Origin: Ruminococcus sp.
GTDB lineage: Bacteria > Bacillota > Clostridia > Oscillospirales > Ruminococcaceae
Direction of reading: 5' to 3'
DNA length: 45,518 bases
Assembly: GCA_017484095.1 (NCBI GenBank)
Contig: JAFUTU010000047.1
Location: forward strand, 1-45,518
Part shown: piece by piece, positions 1-6,961 of the stretch
Position numbering within the stretch: position 1 is the stretch's first letter
Layout: each line of letters starts with the position of its first letter
The notes under the pieces: generated by a model
Told to the model about the DNA's origin: nothing
What the model saw: only the letters and a program-made list of their open reading frames with translations
Database searches by the model: none
Translations under genes and position numbers: made by a program

Positions 1-86
1 ACCCAAAGGTCTTAACTAAAGGGTTTTCTTTCGTTATTGTTCGGTTTTCAAGCTGCAAGTGTCTCCTTTTCATAGGCGACTTGTTT

Positions 87-115
87 ATTTTATCACATTT
101 ATTCCCCATTGTCAA
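87..115 (-). promoter_or_regulatory. Strong leftward promoter, probably of an rRNA operon
   Basis: Read on the minus strand, TTGACA (110-115), a 17-base spacer and TAAAAT (87-92) form a near-consensus vegetative promoter. The transcript would run off the left edge through a leader containing an imperfect hairpin (about 57-86) and a CTTGAAAACCGAACAA-like stretch (about 37-53). Similar stretches are common in Firmicute rRNA leaders and spacers. The promoter is seen directly; the rRNA assignment is inference because no rRNA sequence lies in the window. Confidence 0.55.
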
Positions 116-287
116 TCCTTTTTCGCTTTTTCGGCGGAATACACAAAACTGTCGCCTTATTTTTCCTTTTCAATTTAATATTGCACAGTTTTGTTATCGT
201 ACAATAATATTTTAGCCATAAATGTGTTGAAATATGTATATATTTTTCATATCTGAGCACAATATATAAAAACACCAGGAGGCTACA

Positions 288-971
288 ATGAACAAAACCG
301 CAATTGAAAGATCACTGAAAGCATTAGGTATAGTTATGGGAATTCTTTTTACTCTATGGGCAGTTTCAAGGTCATATGAAAACAGCGTTCTGCCGACAGT
401 TTCTCAATACGGCTCACGCGGGAACGAAGTCATCGCCATTCAGGAAAGGCTGAAGGAGCGCGGTCTTTTCAATGATGACGTAACAGGCTACTACGGTCCG
501 ATAACTCAGGCTGCCGTCAAAAGATTCCAGAAGCAGCAAGGCATAAGCCAGACAGGCATCGCAGGGCCGCAGACCCTAAAAGCTCTCGGAATTACGATCG
601 GGAGCGTTCCTGCTTCCACAACACAGAATATTGACCTTCTTGCGCGTATCATATCCGCAGAGGCCAGAGGCGAACCCTACGTAGGGCAGGTCGCAGTAGG
701 CGCAGTTATCCTCAACCGTATCGAGCACCCGTCATTTCCCGATACACTCTCGGGTGTGATCTTCCAGAAAGGTGCATTCACCGCAGTTACAGACGGTCAG
801 TTCAACGAACCTGTTTCTGATTCAGCCTACAGCGCCGCGCGTGACGCGTTAAATGGCTGGGATCCGACAGGCGGCTGTATCTATTATTACAACCCTGCTA
901 AGACCTCAAACAAATTCATTTATTCGAGACCGATAGTTACAGTTATCGGCAACCACAGATTCTGCACTTAA
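288..971 (+). CDS. sleB: Spore cortex-lytic enzyme SleB-like cell wall hydrolase
   Basis: This 227-aa protein has an N-terminal signal anchor (about residues 11-26), a peptidoglycan-binding type 1 domain (about 38-101) and a C-terminal Hydrolase_2/SleB domain (about 115-227). The family cleaves spore cortex peptidoglycan during germination as a lytic transglycosylase. The AEARGE motif is intact, and Glu125 is the likely catalytic acid. The start is set by AGGAGG about 6 bases upstream. SleB enzymes are usually made in the forespore under sigma-G. A poor GTATA / CAATATA match with a 19-base gap lies at 236-266, so that regulation is not proven. The gene stands alone and ends in a bidirectional terminator. 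A vegetative SleB-domain cell wall hydrolase is the alternative. Confidence 0.85.
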   Translation: MNKTAIERSLKALGIVMGILFTLWAVSRSYENSVLPTVSQYGSRGNEVIAIQERLKERGLFNDDVTGYYGPITQAAVKRFQKQQGISQTGIAGPQTLKALGITIGSVPASTTQNIDLLARIISAEARGEPYVGQVAVGAVILNRIEHPSFPDTLSGVIFQKGAFTAVTDGQFNEPVSDSAYSAARDALNGWDPTGGCIYYYNPAKTSNKFIYSRPIVTVIGNHRFCT

Positions 972-980
972 TGAAAAAAG

Positions 981-1016
981 GGAACAGTCCGCAACGGACC
1001 GTTCCCTGATTTTTGT
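981..1016. terminator. Bidirectional terminator between sleB and a convergent small ORF
   Basis: GGGAAC-GTCCG pairs with CGGAC-GTTCCC around a CAA loop, with one internal A/C mismatch. It is flanked by an A-tract on the left and a T-tract on the right, so it can stop transcription from both sides. Confidence 0.8.
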
Positions 1017-1019
1017 GAT

Positions 1020-1139
1020 TCAGACCTCGTAATATTTTTTGAACTTGGTCCTGAAAATATCGGAAAACAGATTAGCTGCAAACGCCGCAAGAAATGTAGA
1101 AATAAAGATGATAAGAAAGATCTTCAATGCTTTTGACAT
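1020..1139 (-). CDS. 39-aa single-pass membrane miniprotein
   Basis: This short ORF starts with ATG at 1139 and ends with TGA at 1020-1022. It is preceded by a perfect AGGAGG eight bases upstream and by a near-consensus promoter. The product begins MSKALK, has one hydrophobic helix (about residues 7-25) and ends in a basic, tyrosine-containing tail. No family is recognised. The ribosome site, promoter and shared terminator make translation likely, and the plus-strand ORF across the same bases lacks such signals. Function is unknown; small membrane proteins of this shape often modulate a larger membrane partner, but nothing here identifies one. Confidence 0.6.
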   Translation of the reverse strand: MSKALKIFLIIFISTFLAAFAANLFSDIFRTKFKKYYEV

Positions 1140-1172
1140 AAGATCGGCCTCCTGTCATGATACTATATTTAT

Positions 1173-1201
1173 AGTATACTACAATTCACAGCAGATTTCA
1201 A
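1173..1201 (-). promoter_or_regulatory. Promoter of the 39-aa membrane miniprotein
   Basis: On the minus strand, TTGAAA (1196-1201), a 17-base spacer and TATACT (1173-1178) lie about 34 bases before the start codon. Confidence 0.7.
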
Positions 1202-1272
1202 GTGTTTTTTTGATTTTTGCACAAAAAAACTTGAAGTATTCTTTACGCCTGCTGATTTTTCGCACACGCGGC

Positions 1273-1301
1273 TTTACTTTTGAAAAATAATGTGTTATAA
1301 T
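1273..1301 (+). promoter_or_regulatory. Promoter of the flippase gene (TTTACT-type)
   Basis: TTTACT (1273-1278), 17 bases, then TATAAT (1296-1301) preceded by TGTGT. This is one of five promoters in the window with the same unusual -35 and a similar extended -10. Confidence 0.7.
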
Positions 1302-1345
1302 GATGATTACGATTTTAAGATCAATAATTATTACGAGGTCATGAT

Positions 1346-3280
1346 ATGGCGGAAAAAGTTAGCAAAAGCAGTTATATGAAGCTGCTGTCAAATACTATAG
1401 TATTTGCGATCGGGTCCTTCAGCTCGAAGGTTCTCGTTTTGCTCCTTATACCCATTTATACAAATTATCTGTCAACCTCCGAACTCGGTATGACCGATGT
1501 TCTGACACAGATCGCTAACTGGCTTATGCCAATAGTTTCCCTTACGATAGCAGAAGCGATCATCAGATTCGGTCTCGACAAAGCATACGATAAGAAAAAA
1601 GTATTCACTCTCGGAAACATAGTGTGCGTCAGCGGTCTTGCGATATTTGCGGTGCTGCTGGCGATAGTATCCGCCACAGGCATAGCCGACAAATACATCG
1701 GCGGATATTCAATAATACTTTATATATACGTGTTCACCTCCAGCATGAAAACGCTCTATTCTACCTTTGTAAGAGCTATGGAGGAGGTAAAGCTTTTTGC
1801 CTTCAACGGAATACTGACCACGTTTTTCACGCTCTTCTGGACGGCACTGTTCTATATGGTTCTGCCAAAGGGCTTTCTCGGCGCAGATTCAGGCATCCTT
1901 AAATATCTCCTTGCAATAATCCTTTCAGACTTTATCTCTATAGTATTTCTCACATATAAGGCTAAGCTATGGAAGTATATCGAGATAGGCAGGCTTGACA
2001 GAGACCTCCTGCATACTATGCTTCAGTATTCTGTTCCGCTGATACCTGCACAGCTGCTCTGGCTCATAACCAACAGCTCAGACTCATTTATGACGACTCA
2101 TTATCTCGGCTCGGATTATAACGGAGTACTCTCCGCAACCTACAAGATACCTAACCTTGTTGCTACCGTATATATGATGTTCGGGCAAGCATGGAATATG
2201 TCTGCCATAACAGAGAACGATTCTGAGGACAGAGACAAATTCTATGAGAATGTATTCGACTTCAACCAGAGCCTCCTGTACATTCTTGCAGCGGGCTGCC
2301 TCCTTATAATCCAGCCTCTTACAAAAGTAATGATAGGAAAAGACTTTCAGGACTGCATACGCTACTCCCCTATCCTTATCTATTCAACAATATTCTCGTG
2401 CTTCACCACGTTTATGGGCTCTATCTATCTTGCCTCACGGCAGACTAAGCGCTCATTGGTAACAAGCCTTATCTCAGGCATCATAAACGTAGGACTGAAT
2501 ATAGTACTGATACCTACGATAAAGCTTTACGGTCCGCCGATCTCAACGGTATGCGCTTACCTCACAGTATTTATAATAAGAACATATGATTCAAGAAAGC
2601 TGATCCCGTTCAGGATAGACTATGTAAAGATGATCGTCAATAACGCCCTGATTGTTATAATGATGTTCATCTGCCTGTTTGAGACTAACCTTATGGAGCA
2701 TCTGTTCCTGTATTTTATAGTGTTTGCGCTGTTTGCAGCAGTATTCATACTGAACCTGAGGTCTGTTTCCTCGCTCCTGTATAAACTCCTCCCGAAGAGG
2801 CTTGCCGACAGGATATCTCAGATCTCTAAGGTAAAGCTCATACTGGCTTTTGCGGCTTTGCTGATATTTATAGCGCTCGATCTGCTTACTAAGGGCTATC
2901 TGGTTTATGCAGTGCTTTTCGCAGCGTTCTGCTTCGCCTGCGCTGTGAGAAACAAAAAGCTTATGCTGATCTTCACTCTTGCACTTTCCCTTTCAATGGT
3001 GGTAAGACAAGGGCTGACGGTTCCCCTTGTTATGCTTGTGATACTGTGTGCGATATCTGCCTACTTTATCAGGAGCAAGAGAGCCTATATCGCCTGCGCC
3101 GCCGCTGCATATCTGGCATTGCTGTCGGTGATATTCTGGATAACCGTTTTCGTCAGCTGCATCGCTTTGCTGGGTCTGGCATTCGTTTTCAGAGACAGAA
3201 TAAAAGCTAAAGTGTTTGAATATGCATACAAAAACAACGCTTCCGATGAAACAGAAATCGCAGAAAGCCCTGAACAATAA
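1346..3280 (+). CDS. Polysaccharide biosynthesis flippase (Wzx/MATE-like, MVF superfamily)
   Basis: This 644-aa integral membrane protein has about 14 hydrophobic segments over the first 460 residues, in the layout of lipid-linked oligosaccharide flippases. These move undecaprenyl-linked glycans across the cytoplasmic membrane. An extra C-terminal region (about 480-620) is rich in short hydrophobic helices and makes the protein roughly 150-200 residues longer than typical Wzx proteins. It ends in a charged tail. It has its own promoter and sits alone: no glycosyltransferase, polymerase or sugar-nucleotide gene lies next to it, so its glycan substrate cannot be inferred. The start follows GAGGT and a short spacer. 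A lipid II flippase role is possible but unsupported. Confidence 0.8.
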   Translation: MAEKVSKSSYMKLLSNTIVFAIGSFSSKVLVLLLIPIYTNYLSTSELGMTDVLTQIANWLMPIVSLTIAEAIIRFGLDKAYDKKKVFTLGNIVCVSGLAIFAVLLAIVSATGIADKYIGGYSIILYIYVFTSSMKTLYSTFVRAMEEVKLFAFNGILTTFFTLFWTALFYMVLPKGFLGADSGILKYLLAIILSDFISIVFLTYKAKLWKYIEIGRLDRDLLHTMLQYSVPLIPAQLLWLITNSSDSFMTTHYLGSDYNGVLSATYKIPNLVATVYMMFGQAWNMSAITENDSEDRDKFYENVFDFNQSLLYILAAGCLLIIQPLTKVMIGKDFQDCIRYSPILIYSTIFSCFTTFMGSIYLASRQTKRSLVTSLISGIINVGLNIVLIPTIKLYGPPISTVCAYLTVFIIRTYDSRKLIPFRIDYVKMIVNNALIVIMMFICLFETNLMEHLFLYFIVFALFAAVFILNLRSVSSLLYKLLPKRLADRISQISKVKLILAFAALLIFIALDLLTKGYLVYAVLFAAFCFACAVRNKKLMLIFTLALSLSMVVRQGLTVPLVMLVILCAISAYFIRSKRAYIACAAAAYLALLSVIFWITVFVSCIALLGLAFVFRDRIKAKVFEYAYKNNASDETEIAESPEQ

Positions 3281-3324
3281 GTAAAACTGAACGGCTCGGC
3301 CGTTTGAATAAATGGAGGTACATT

Positions 3325-3576
3325 ATGGCAGAATTAAAGTATGAGATAACTCAGCATATCGGAGTTCTTTCCGAAAATGCAAAGGGCTGGACAAAGGAGC
3401 TCAATATGGTTTCCTGGAATGAAAGAGAACCAAAGTATGACCTGAGAGAATGGAGCCCCGACCACACAAGAATGGGCAAGGGCATAACCCTCACTCAGGA
3501 GGACATCGACGTTCTCAGAGCACTGCTCAACGGAGAAGAGCTCGAAGATGATATTGATGAATCAGCAATTCTTTAA
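3325..3576 (+). CDS. YdbC/PC4-family single-stranded nucleic acid-binding protein
   Basis: The 83-aa product from ATG 3325 (GGAGG seven bases upstream) begins MAELKYEI and matches the bacterial YdbC form of the PC4/p15 coactivator domain. It has a beta-rich N-terminal part with a WTKELNMVSWN core, then WSPDHTRMGKGITL and a C-terminal helix. An ATG 21 bases further upstream is in frame but lacks a ribosome site. YdbC-type proteins bind single-stranded DNA as dimers; the cellular role is poorly defined. The gene is 44 bases after the flippase, with no terminator between, so it may be co-transcribed. It ends in a clear terminator. Confidence 0.82.
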   Translation: MAELKYEITQHIGVLSENAKGWTKELNMVSWNEREPKYDLREWSPDHTRMGKGITLTQEDIDVLRALLNGEELEDDIDESAIL

Positions 3577-3583
3577 GCTTATC

Positions 3584-3616
3584 AAGACCGCTTCCGTTAC
3601 GGGGCGGTCTTATTTC
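3584..3616 (+). terminator. Rho-independent terminator after the ydbC-like gene
   Basis: AAGACCGC (3584-3591) pairs with GCGGTCTT (3604-3611), followed by a short T-rich run. Confidence 0.7.
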
Positions 3617-3626
3617 GTTAATAAAG

Positions 3627-3664
3627 TTTAACAAAATATAAACAAATGGTAAAGTTTTGTTAAA
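3627..3664. promoter_or_regulatory. Inverted repeat upstream of the ROK regulator, possible operator
   Basis: TTTAACAAAA (3627-3636) is repeated exactly in inverted form as TTTTGTTAAA (3655-3664) with 18 bases between. A further half-site TTTAACA occurs at 3791-3797, on the other side of the -10 box. The placement suggests autoregulation by the ROK protein encoded just downstream; that is inference. Confidence 0.4.
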
Positions 3665-3711
3665 GGGTTAAATGATAATTAAATGTTCATCGTTTAGTTA
3701 CAATTCTCTGT

Positions 3712-3717
3712 TATAAT
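3712..3717 (+). promoter_or_regulatory. -10 element (TATAAT) of the ROK regulator gene
   Basis: TATAAT with a TG one base upstream, giving an extended -10. No good -35 is visible at the expected distance. The leader to the start codon would be about 115 bases. Confidence 0.45.
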
Positions 3718-3840
3718 GTACTGTATTGTATGATCGTGCCGAGTTATTTTGGATATTGGTCACAATTATTATGTTAAGAGCAACTACGGATTTAACATAA
3801 ACAAAAAATAATACTAACAAAAATCGGAGGAATATAACTA

Positions 3841-5085
3841 ATGGAGCAGCATGGAATAAGCAAGCTTGATCTGAAAAGACGCAACCGTATGCAGGTGCTC
3901 AAGATCTTGAAGCAGCGCGGTCCTACCTCAAGGATCGATATTGCAGGCACTCTTGAGCTTACAAGGGCTGCAGTAACTATCATCACCAACGAGATGATAG
4001 AGCAGGGTATTATTGCGGAGATAGGCGAATATAAGCACATCACCGAAAAAGCACCCAGAGGCAGAAAGAAAATACTTATAGATATAAATAACCACTACAA
4101 ATTCCCGATAGGTGTTACTATAGAGGAAGATATTGTAAGCGTGGGTCTGTCCACCCTCTCGGGCGATGTTCTTGATAAAAGAAATATGAGCATCGACAAG
4201 AATACCGATTATCAGAAGATAAGAGGCTTTGTTGAGCAGTCGATCAGAGAGATACTTTCTGACAACTGTCTGGATATAAACTCTATCCTCGGAATAGGCT
4301 TCGGCATCTTCCCTACTATGTATTCAAAACTGAGGATAGACGTAAAAGACGATGTTCCTGATTACTCAAAGATCAGAAACGAGATAAGAGAGCTTGTTGA
4401 CATACCTCTTGTGTTTGACAATTCCGTAAAGGGAACTGCAATGGCGAATATCGACTTCCTCAAAACGAAGGACATCAACCGCCAGAACATTGCCTTTTTG
4501 CAGTACGGCAACACGCTGAACTTCGTTGTAACTAACCTCAACGAACCTATCATCTCATATGATAACAGAACGAACTTTGTCGATAAAATGATAATCAACC
4601 CGACAGCAGGCAAGGTCTGCTCCTGCGGCAGACGCGGCTGTGTTGAAAGTGAGCTCACACCTGCGGCTATCAGGAGAAAGCTTAAAGAGGCTTACTCTCA
4701 GGAGAATACGCCTTTCCTTTATGAAGCTTCAAAGGGCAGCTTTATGTCCGTCACCCGAGAGATGATTATGGCAGCATATGAAAAAGGAGATAAGCCCGTC
4801 AAGGAAATACTTGACACTGCGGTGATGTTTGTTGCTGTGCTTATCAACAACCTGTATTTCTCCACAAATCCACAGAAGATAGTTATCCATCGTTTTCCTA
4901 TCAAGAGCGATGCAGAGTTCGATCATCTGAAGGAGGTCATCTCGCAGATAGCCAGCCCATTTGTTGCAAGCAAGGTCGAGCGCTCCATTATCGACAGCAG
5001 ACACCGCTTCCTTTCAGGATGCGCACTTGCTATCAGAGAGCTGTTCTTCAATAAGGGCGGCTATGATACCGCTTCAAAGAATTAA
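3841..5085 (+). CDS. ROK-family transcriptional regulator with degenerate kinase site
   Basis: The 414-aa protein has an N-terminal winged helix-turn-helix (about residues 12-70, with SRIDIAGTLELTRAAVT as recognition region) and a ROK domain (about 80-405). The ROK zinc-type motif CSCGRRGCVES is intact near residue 260. NagC/XylR-type ROK repressors bind a sugar or sugar phosphate and release DNA. The motif that normally carries the catalytic Asp (ENDAN) aligns to FDNSV, so the base appears to be Asn, and the glycine-rich ATP loop is replaced by GNTLNF. Kinase activity is therefore unlikely. The start follows GGAGG. No sugar gene is adjacent, so the ligand and targets are unknown. Confidence 0.88.
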   Translation: MEQHGISKLDLKRRNRMQVLKILKQRGPTSRIDIAGTLELTRAAVTIITNEMIEQGIIAEIGEYKHITEKAPRGRKKILIDINNHYKFPIGVTIEEDIVSVGLSTLSGDVLDKRNMSIDKNTDYQKIRGFVEQSIREILSDNCLDINSILGIGFGIFPTMYSKLRIDVKDDVPDYSKIRNEIRELVDIPLVFDNSVKGTAMANIDFLKTKDINRQNIAFLQYGNTLNFVVTNLNEPIISYDNRTNFVDKMIINPTAGKVCSCGRRGCVESELTPAAIRRKLKEAYSQENTPFLYEASKGSFMSVTREMIMAAYEKGDKPVKEILDTAVMFVAVLINNLYFSTNPQKIVIHRFPIKSDAEFDHLKEVISQIASPFVASKVERSIIDSRHRFLSGCALAIRELFFNKGGYDTASKN

Positions 5086-5090
5086 CTTCG

Positions 5091-5124
5091 TGTCCGCAGA
5101 AACATCTGCGGACATTTTGTTTTG
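5091..5124 (+). terminator. Terminator after the ROK regulator
   Basis: TGTCCGCAGA (5091-5100) and TCTGCGGACA (5105-5114) form a perfect 10-bp stem with an AACA loop, followed by TTTTGTTTT. Confidence 0.85.
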
Positions 5125-5184
5125 CACTTTCGGCAGGAAAAATAAAGAAATCGCCGTTTTGCGTGAGGATTTTGTTAAATTCTC

Positions 5185-5213
5185 TTGATTTTTACGAAAA
5201 AGTATGTTAATAT
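5185..5213 (+). promoter_or_regulatory. Promoter of the Tol/Exb-like operon
   Basis: TTGATT (5185-5190), 17 bases, TAATAT (5208-5213), about 48 bases before the first start codon. Confidence 0.55.
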
Positions 5214-5260
5214 AATAAAAGCGTTTGATGCGCTTTAGATTTTTGGGAGGCGGCTTTGGA

Positions 5261-5791
5261 ATGAAGAGCTTTTTTTCAGTGATTTTTCGCAATTTCATCG
5301 GGTTTGACCTTCTCATATTTATTTGTGCTGCCTTCACTGCATATGTTTATTATATGACTAAGCAGTCGGCGGACAGGCTTTACAAAAAGCTGCACCTGAC
5401 AGTCTTTGTTCCCGATACCAATGCATCGAGAGATGAAGCGTTCAACGATGCAAAAAACCTGAGGGAGACAAAGGTAGTCGCTATGAGAAATCATACGGGC
5501 AGGCTTTATTCAATTTTTGTGAACCTTACGGGTATCTTTCCTCTGCTTGGAATACTCGGAACAGTTATATCACTGCTCGGTATGGTAAAGGATATGAGCA
5601 ATGTTCAGGGCAACTTTTACGGAGCACTGACCTCTACCTTCTGGGGACTGGTGTTCGGTATAGTGTTCAAGTTCCTTGACGGTATACTGTCAGCCAAGAT
5701 AGAGGATAACGAAAAGAACGTTCAGCTGTTTCTTGAAAGAAATCTCGGAAAGAAAGAGCAGACCTATGAAGACGAGTATTCGGGGGTCTGA
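5261..5791 (+). CDS. MotA/TolQ/ExbB-family proton channel subunit
   Basis: The 176-aa protein from ATG 5261 (GGGAGG upstream; an upstream in-frame ATG lacks a ribosome site) has one N-terminal transmembrane helix (about 13-31) and two helices near the C-terminal half. These carry the family signature FPLLGILGTVISLLGM followed by GALTSTFWGLVFG. The conserved Thr residues that line the TolQ/ExbB ion path are present. In diderm bacteria, these subunits form pentameric stators that couple proton flow to movement of a TolR/ExbD partner. The next gene encodes such a partner three bases downstream. The cargo here is unknown. MotA is less likely because there is no MotA-like cytoplasmic domain and no MotB or flagellar gene nearby. 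Confidence 0.75.
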   Translation: MKSFFSVIFRNFIGFDLLIFICAAFTAYVYYMTKQSADRLYKKLHLTVFVPDTNASRDEAFNDAKNLRETKVVAMRNHTGRLYSIFVNLTGIFPLLGILGTVISLLGMVKDMSNVQGNFYGALTSTFWGLVFGIVFKFLDGILSAKIEDNEKNVQLFLERNLGKKEQTYEDEYSGV

Positions 5792-5794
5792 GCT

Positions 5795-6391
5795 ATGGGC
5801 GGATACAGAAAGAGCAAGGGTCTTGTGCTTGAACTGACTTCCCTGCTCGATGTGATAATGATAATGCTTTTCTGGGTGATGACGAATTCGTCGGCCTCAG
5901 CTGCCGATGCTCAGGACAGCGCCGATAAAAAAGTCAAGGAAGCACAGGCGCGGGTAGCTGCCGCCGAAGAAAGGATCGAGCAGCAGGCGCGTGATTATGA
6001 TGCACAGATAGAACAGATAAAGGAGAGAGCTATCCAGCAGGAAGAGCGTCTCAACGGAGATGCTGCAAAAAACCAGCAGGCTATAAACGATTTTTCCGAC
6101 GGGCTGCTCATAACGCTAAACGTCAAGAATGACAACGGCACCGATACTTTGACCGTATCAAGAGGTGAAGACCAGCTGTCGTCATACAGCATCGGAGAAG
6201 GCCTTTTCGATCAGCTTGATCTGGCGTTCGTTTCATTGGGTGTCAATGATGATACGGCGGCTCTGGCAGCTGTTATCTATGACGGAGATCAGGTGCTTTA
6301 TAAAGACATTTCTGCTGTAAGAGCAGCTGTTACAGGTCTTTCTCAGGAGCACGAGAACATTTATTTCACTTACATAAACACTTCAAAGTAG
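5795..6391 (+). CDS. TolR/ExbD-like membrane protein with coiled coil
   Basis: This 198-aa protein has one N-terminal transmembrane helix with the TolR/ExbD-type sequence LTSLLDVIMIMLFWVM. The Asp is in the position used for proton transfer. An alanine/glutamate-rich coiled coil (about residues 45-90) and an extracytoplasmic domain (about 105-198) follow. The C-terminal part, with VIYDGDQVLYKDI, resembles ExbD periplasmic folds only loosely. The gene starts three bases after the channel subunit, so the pair is surely co-transcribed. The coiled coil inserted between the membrane helix and the outer domain is longer than in ordinary ExbD and may span the cell wall. Confidence 0.65.
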   Translation: MGGYRKSKGLVLELTSLLDVIMIMLFWVMTNSSASAADAQDSADKKVKEAQARVAAAEERIEQQARDYDAQIEQIKERAIQQEERLNGDAAKNQQAINDFSDGLLITLNVKNDNGTDTLTVSRGEDQLSSYSIGEGLFDQLDLAFVSLGVNDDTAALAAVIYDGDQVLYKDISAVRAAVTGLSQEHENIYFTYINTSK

Positions 6392-6407
6392 AAAGGACGG
6401 AGCAAAA

Positions 6408-6917
6408 ATGAGCATTCAAAGCGATGTTGAAAAGAAAATGAGAGAAGATCTCGAAAGCAGAGAAAAGAAGGATAATAAGAAGAAAAAGAAGTCCAGACTT
6501 TTGGGACTTATAATCATTCTTCTGCTGCTTGCCGCACTGCTGGCATTACTTAACTGGCTGGGACTTGGTCTCGGCGGCGGCAAGGGCGCAGGCGGAGACG
6601 GCAGCGGCAATGAGGAGACCACTCCCAAGGAAAGCGCTGCGGCGACCGAATCAGAGGAGGAGCCCGAGTATTTTGACATAAAGGTATCGGGCAGCACATA
6701 TATTATTGTAGAGGACAACTCTGTTGCAGATATCGACCAGATCATAAACAGAGTAACAGGTCTTAAAGACAACTACATCGTAAGGATACACAATGACAAT
6801 GCAACTGCCAACGCGATCGATGATCTTGAGGGTAAGCTGAAAGACGAGGGCAGAAACTTCATCGAGGCTGACGATGACACCGAAGAGCAAATAAGCGCAG
6901 CTGCTGAAGAAGAGTGA
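6408..6917 (+). CDS. Membrane-anchored protein with ExbD/TolR-like outer domain
   Basis: The 169-aa product has a very basic cytoplasmic start (many Lys), one hydrophobic helix (about 30-53), a Gly-rich and acidic linker, and a C-terminal domain (about 85-150). The pattern of a short strand, IDQIINRV helix, IVRIHNDNAT strand and LEGKLKDEG helix is reminiscent of the TolR/ExbD periplasmic domain. Unlike the preceding protein, its membrane helix has no Asp, so it would not conduct protons. It may be the force-receiving or wall-contacting part of the same machine. It lies 16 bases after the previous gene, with a good ribosome site. No exact family is recognised. Confidence 0.55.
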   Translation: MSIQSDVEKKMREDLESREKKDNKKKKKSRLLGLIIILLLLAALLALLNWLGLGLGGGKGAGGDGSGNEETTPKESAAATESEEEPEYFDIKVSGSTYIIVEDNSVADIDQIINRVTGLKDNYIVRIHNDNATANAIDDLEGKLKDEGRNFIEADDDTEEQISAAAEEE

Positions 6918-6921
6918 TATG

Positions 6922-6961
6922 AAAGGAGTGCATACCCCCTGAAAACGGGGGTATGATTTTT
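6922..6961 (+). promoter_or_regulatory. Hairpin between Shine-Dalgarno and start of the patatin gene
   Basis: AAAGGAG (6922-6928) is followed almost at once by a perfect 9-bp hairpin, CATACCCCC (6931-6939) with GGGGGTATG (6947-6955), and then ATTTTT before ATG 6962. The linear gap from ribosome site to ATG is 33 bases. With the hairpin folded it is about 8 unpaired bases, the normal distance. The same sequence could act as a weak terminator because a T5 run follows the stem. Confidence 0.6.

Noticed and set aside
1039..1290. 83-aa plus-strand ORF after sleB
   Set aside because: It lies antisense to the better-supported 39-aa minus-strand gene, spans that gene's promoter and has no ribosome site.
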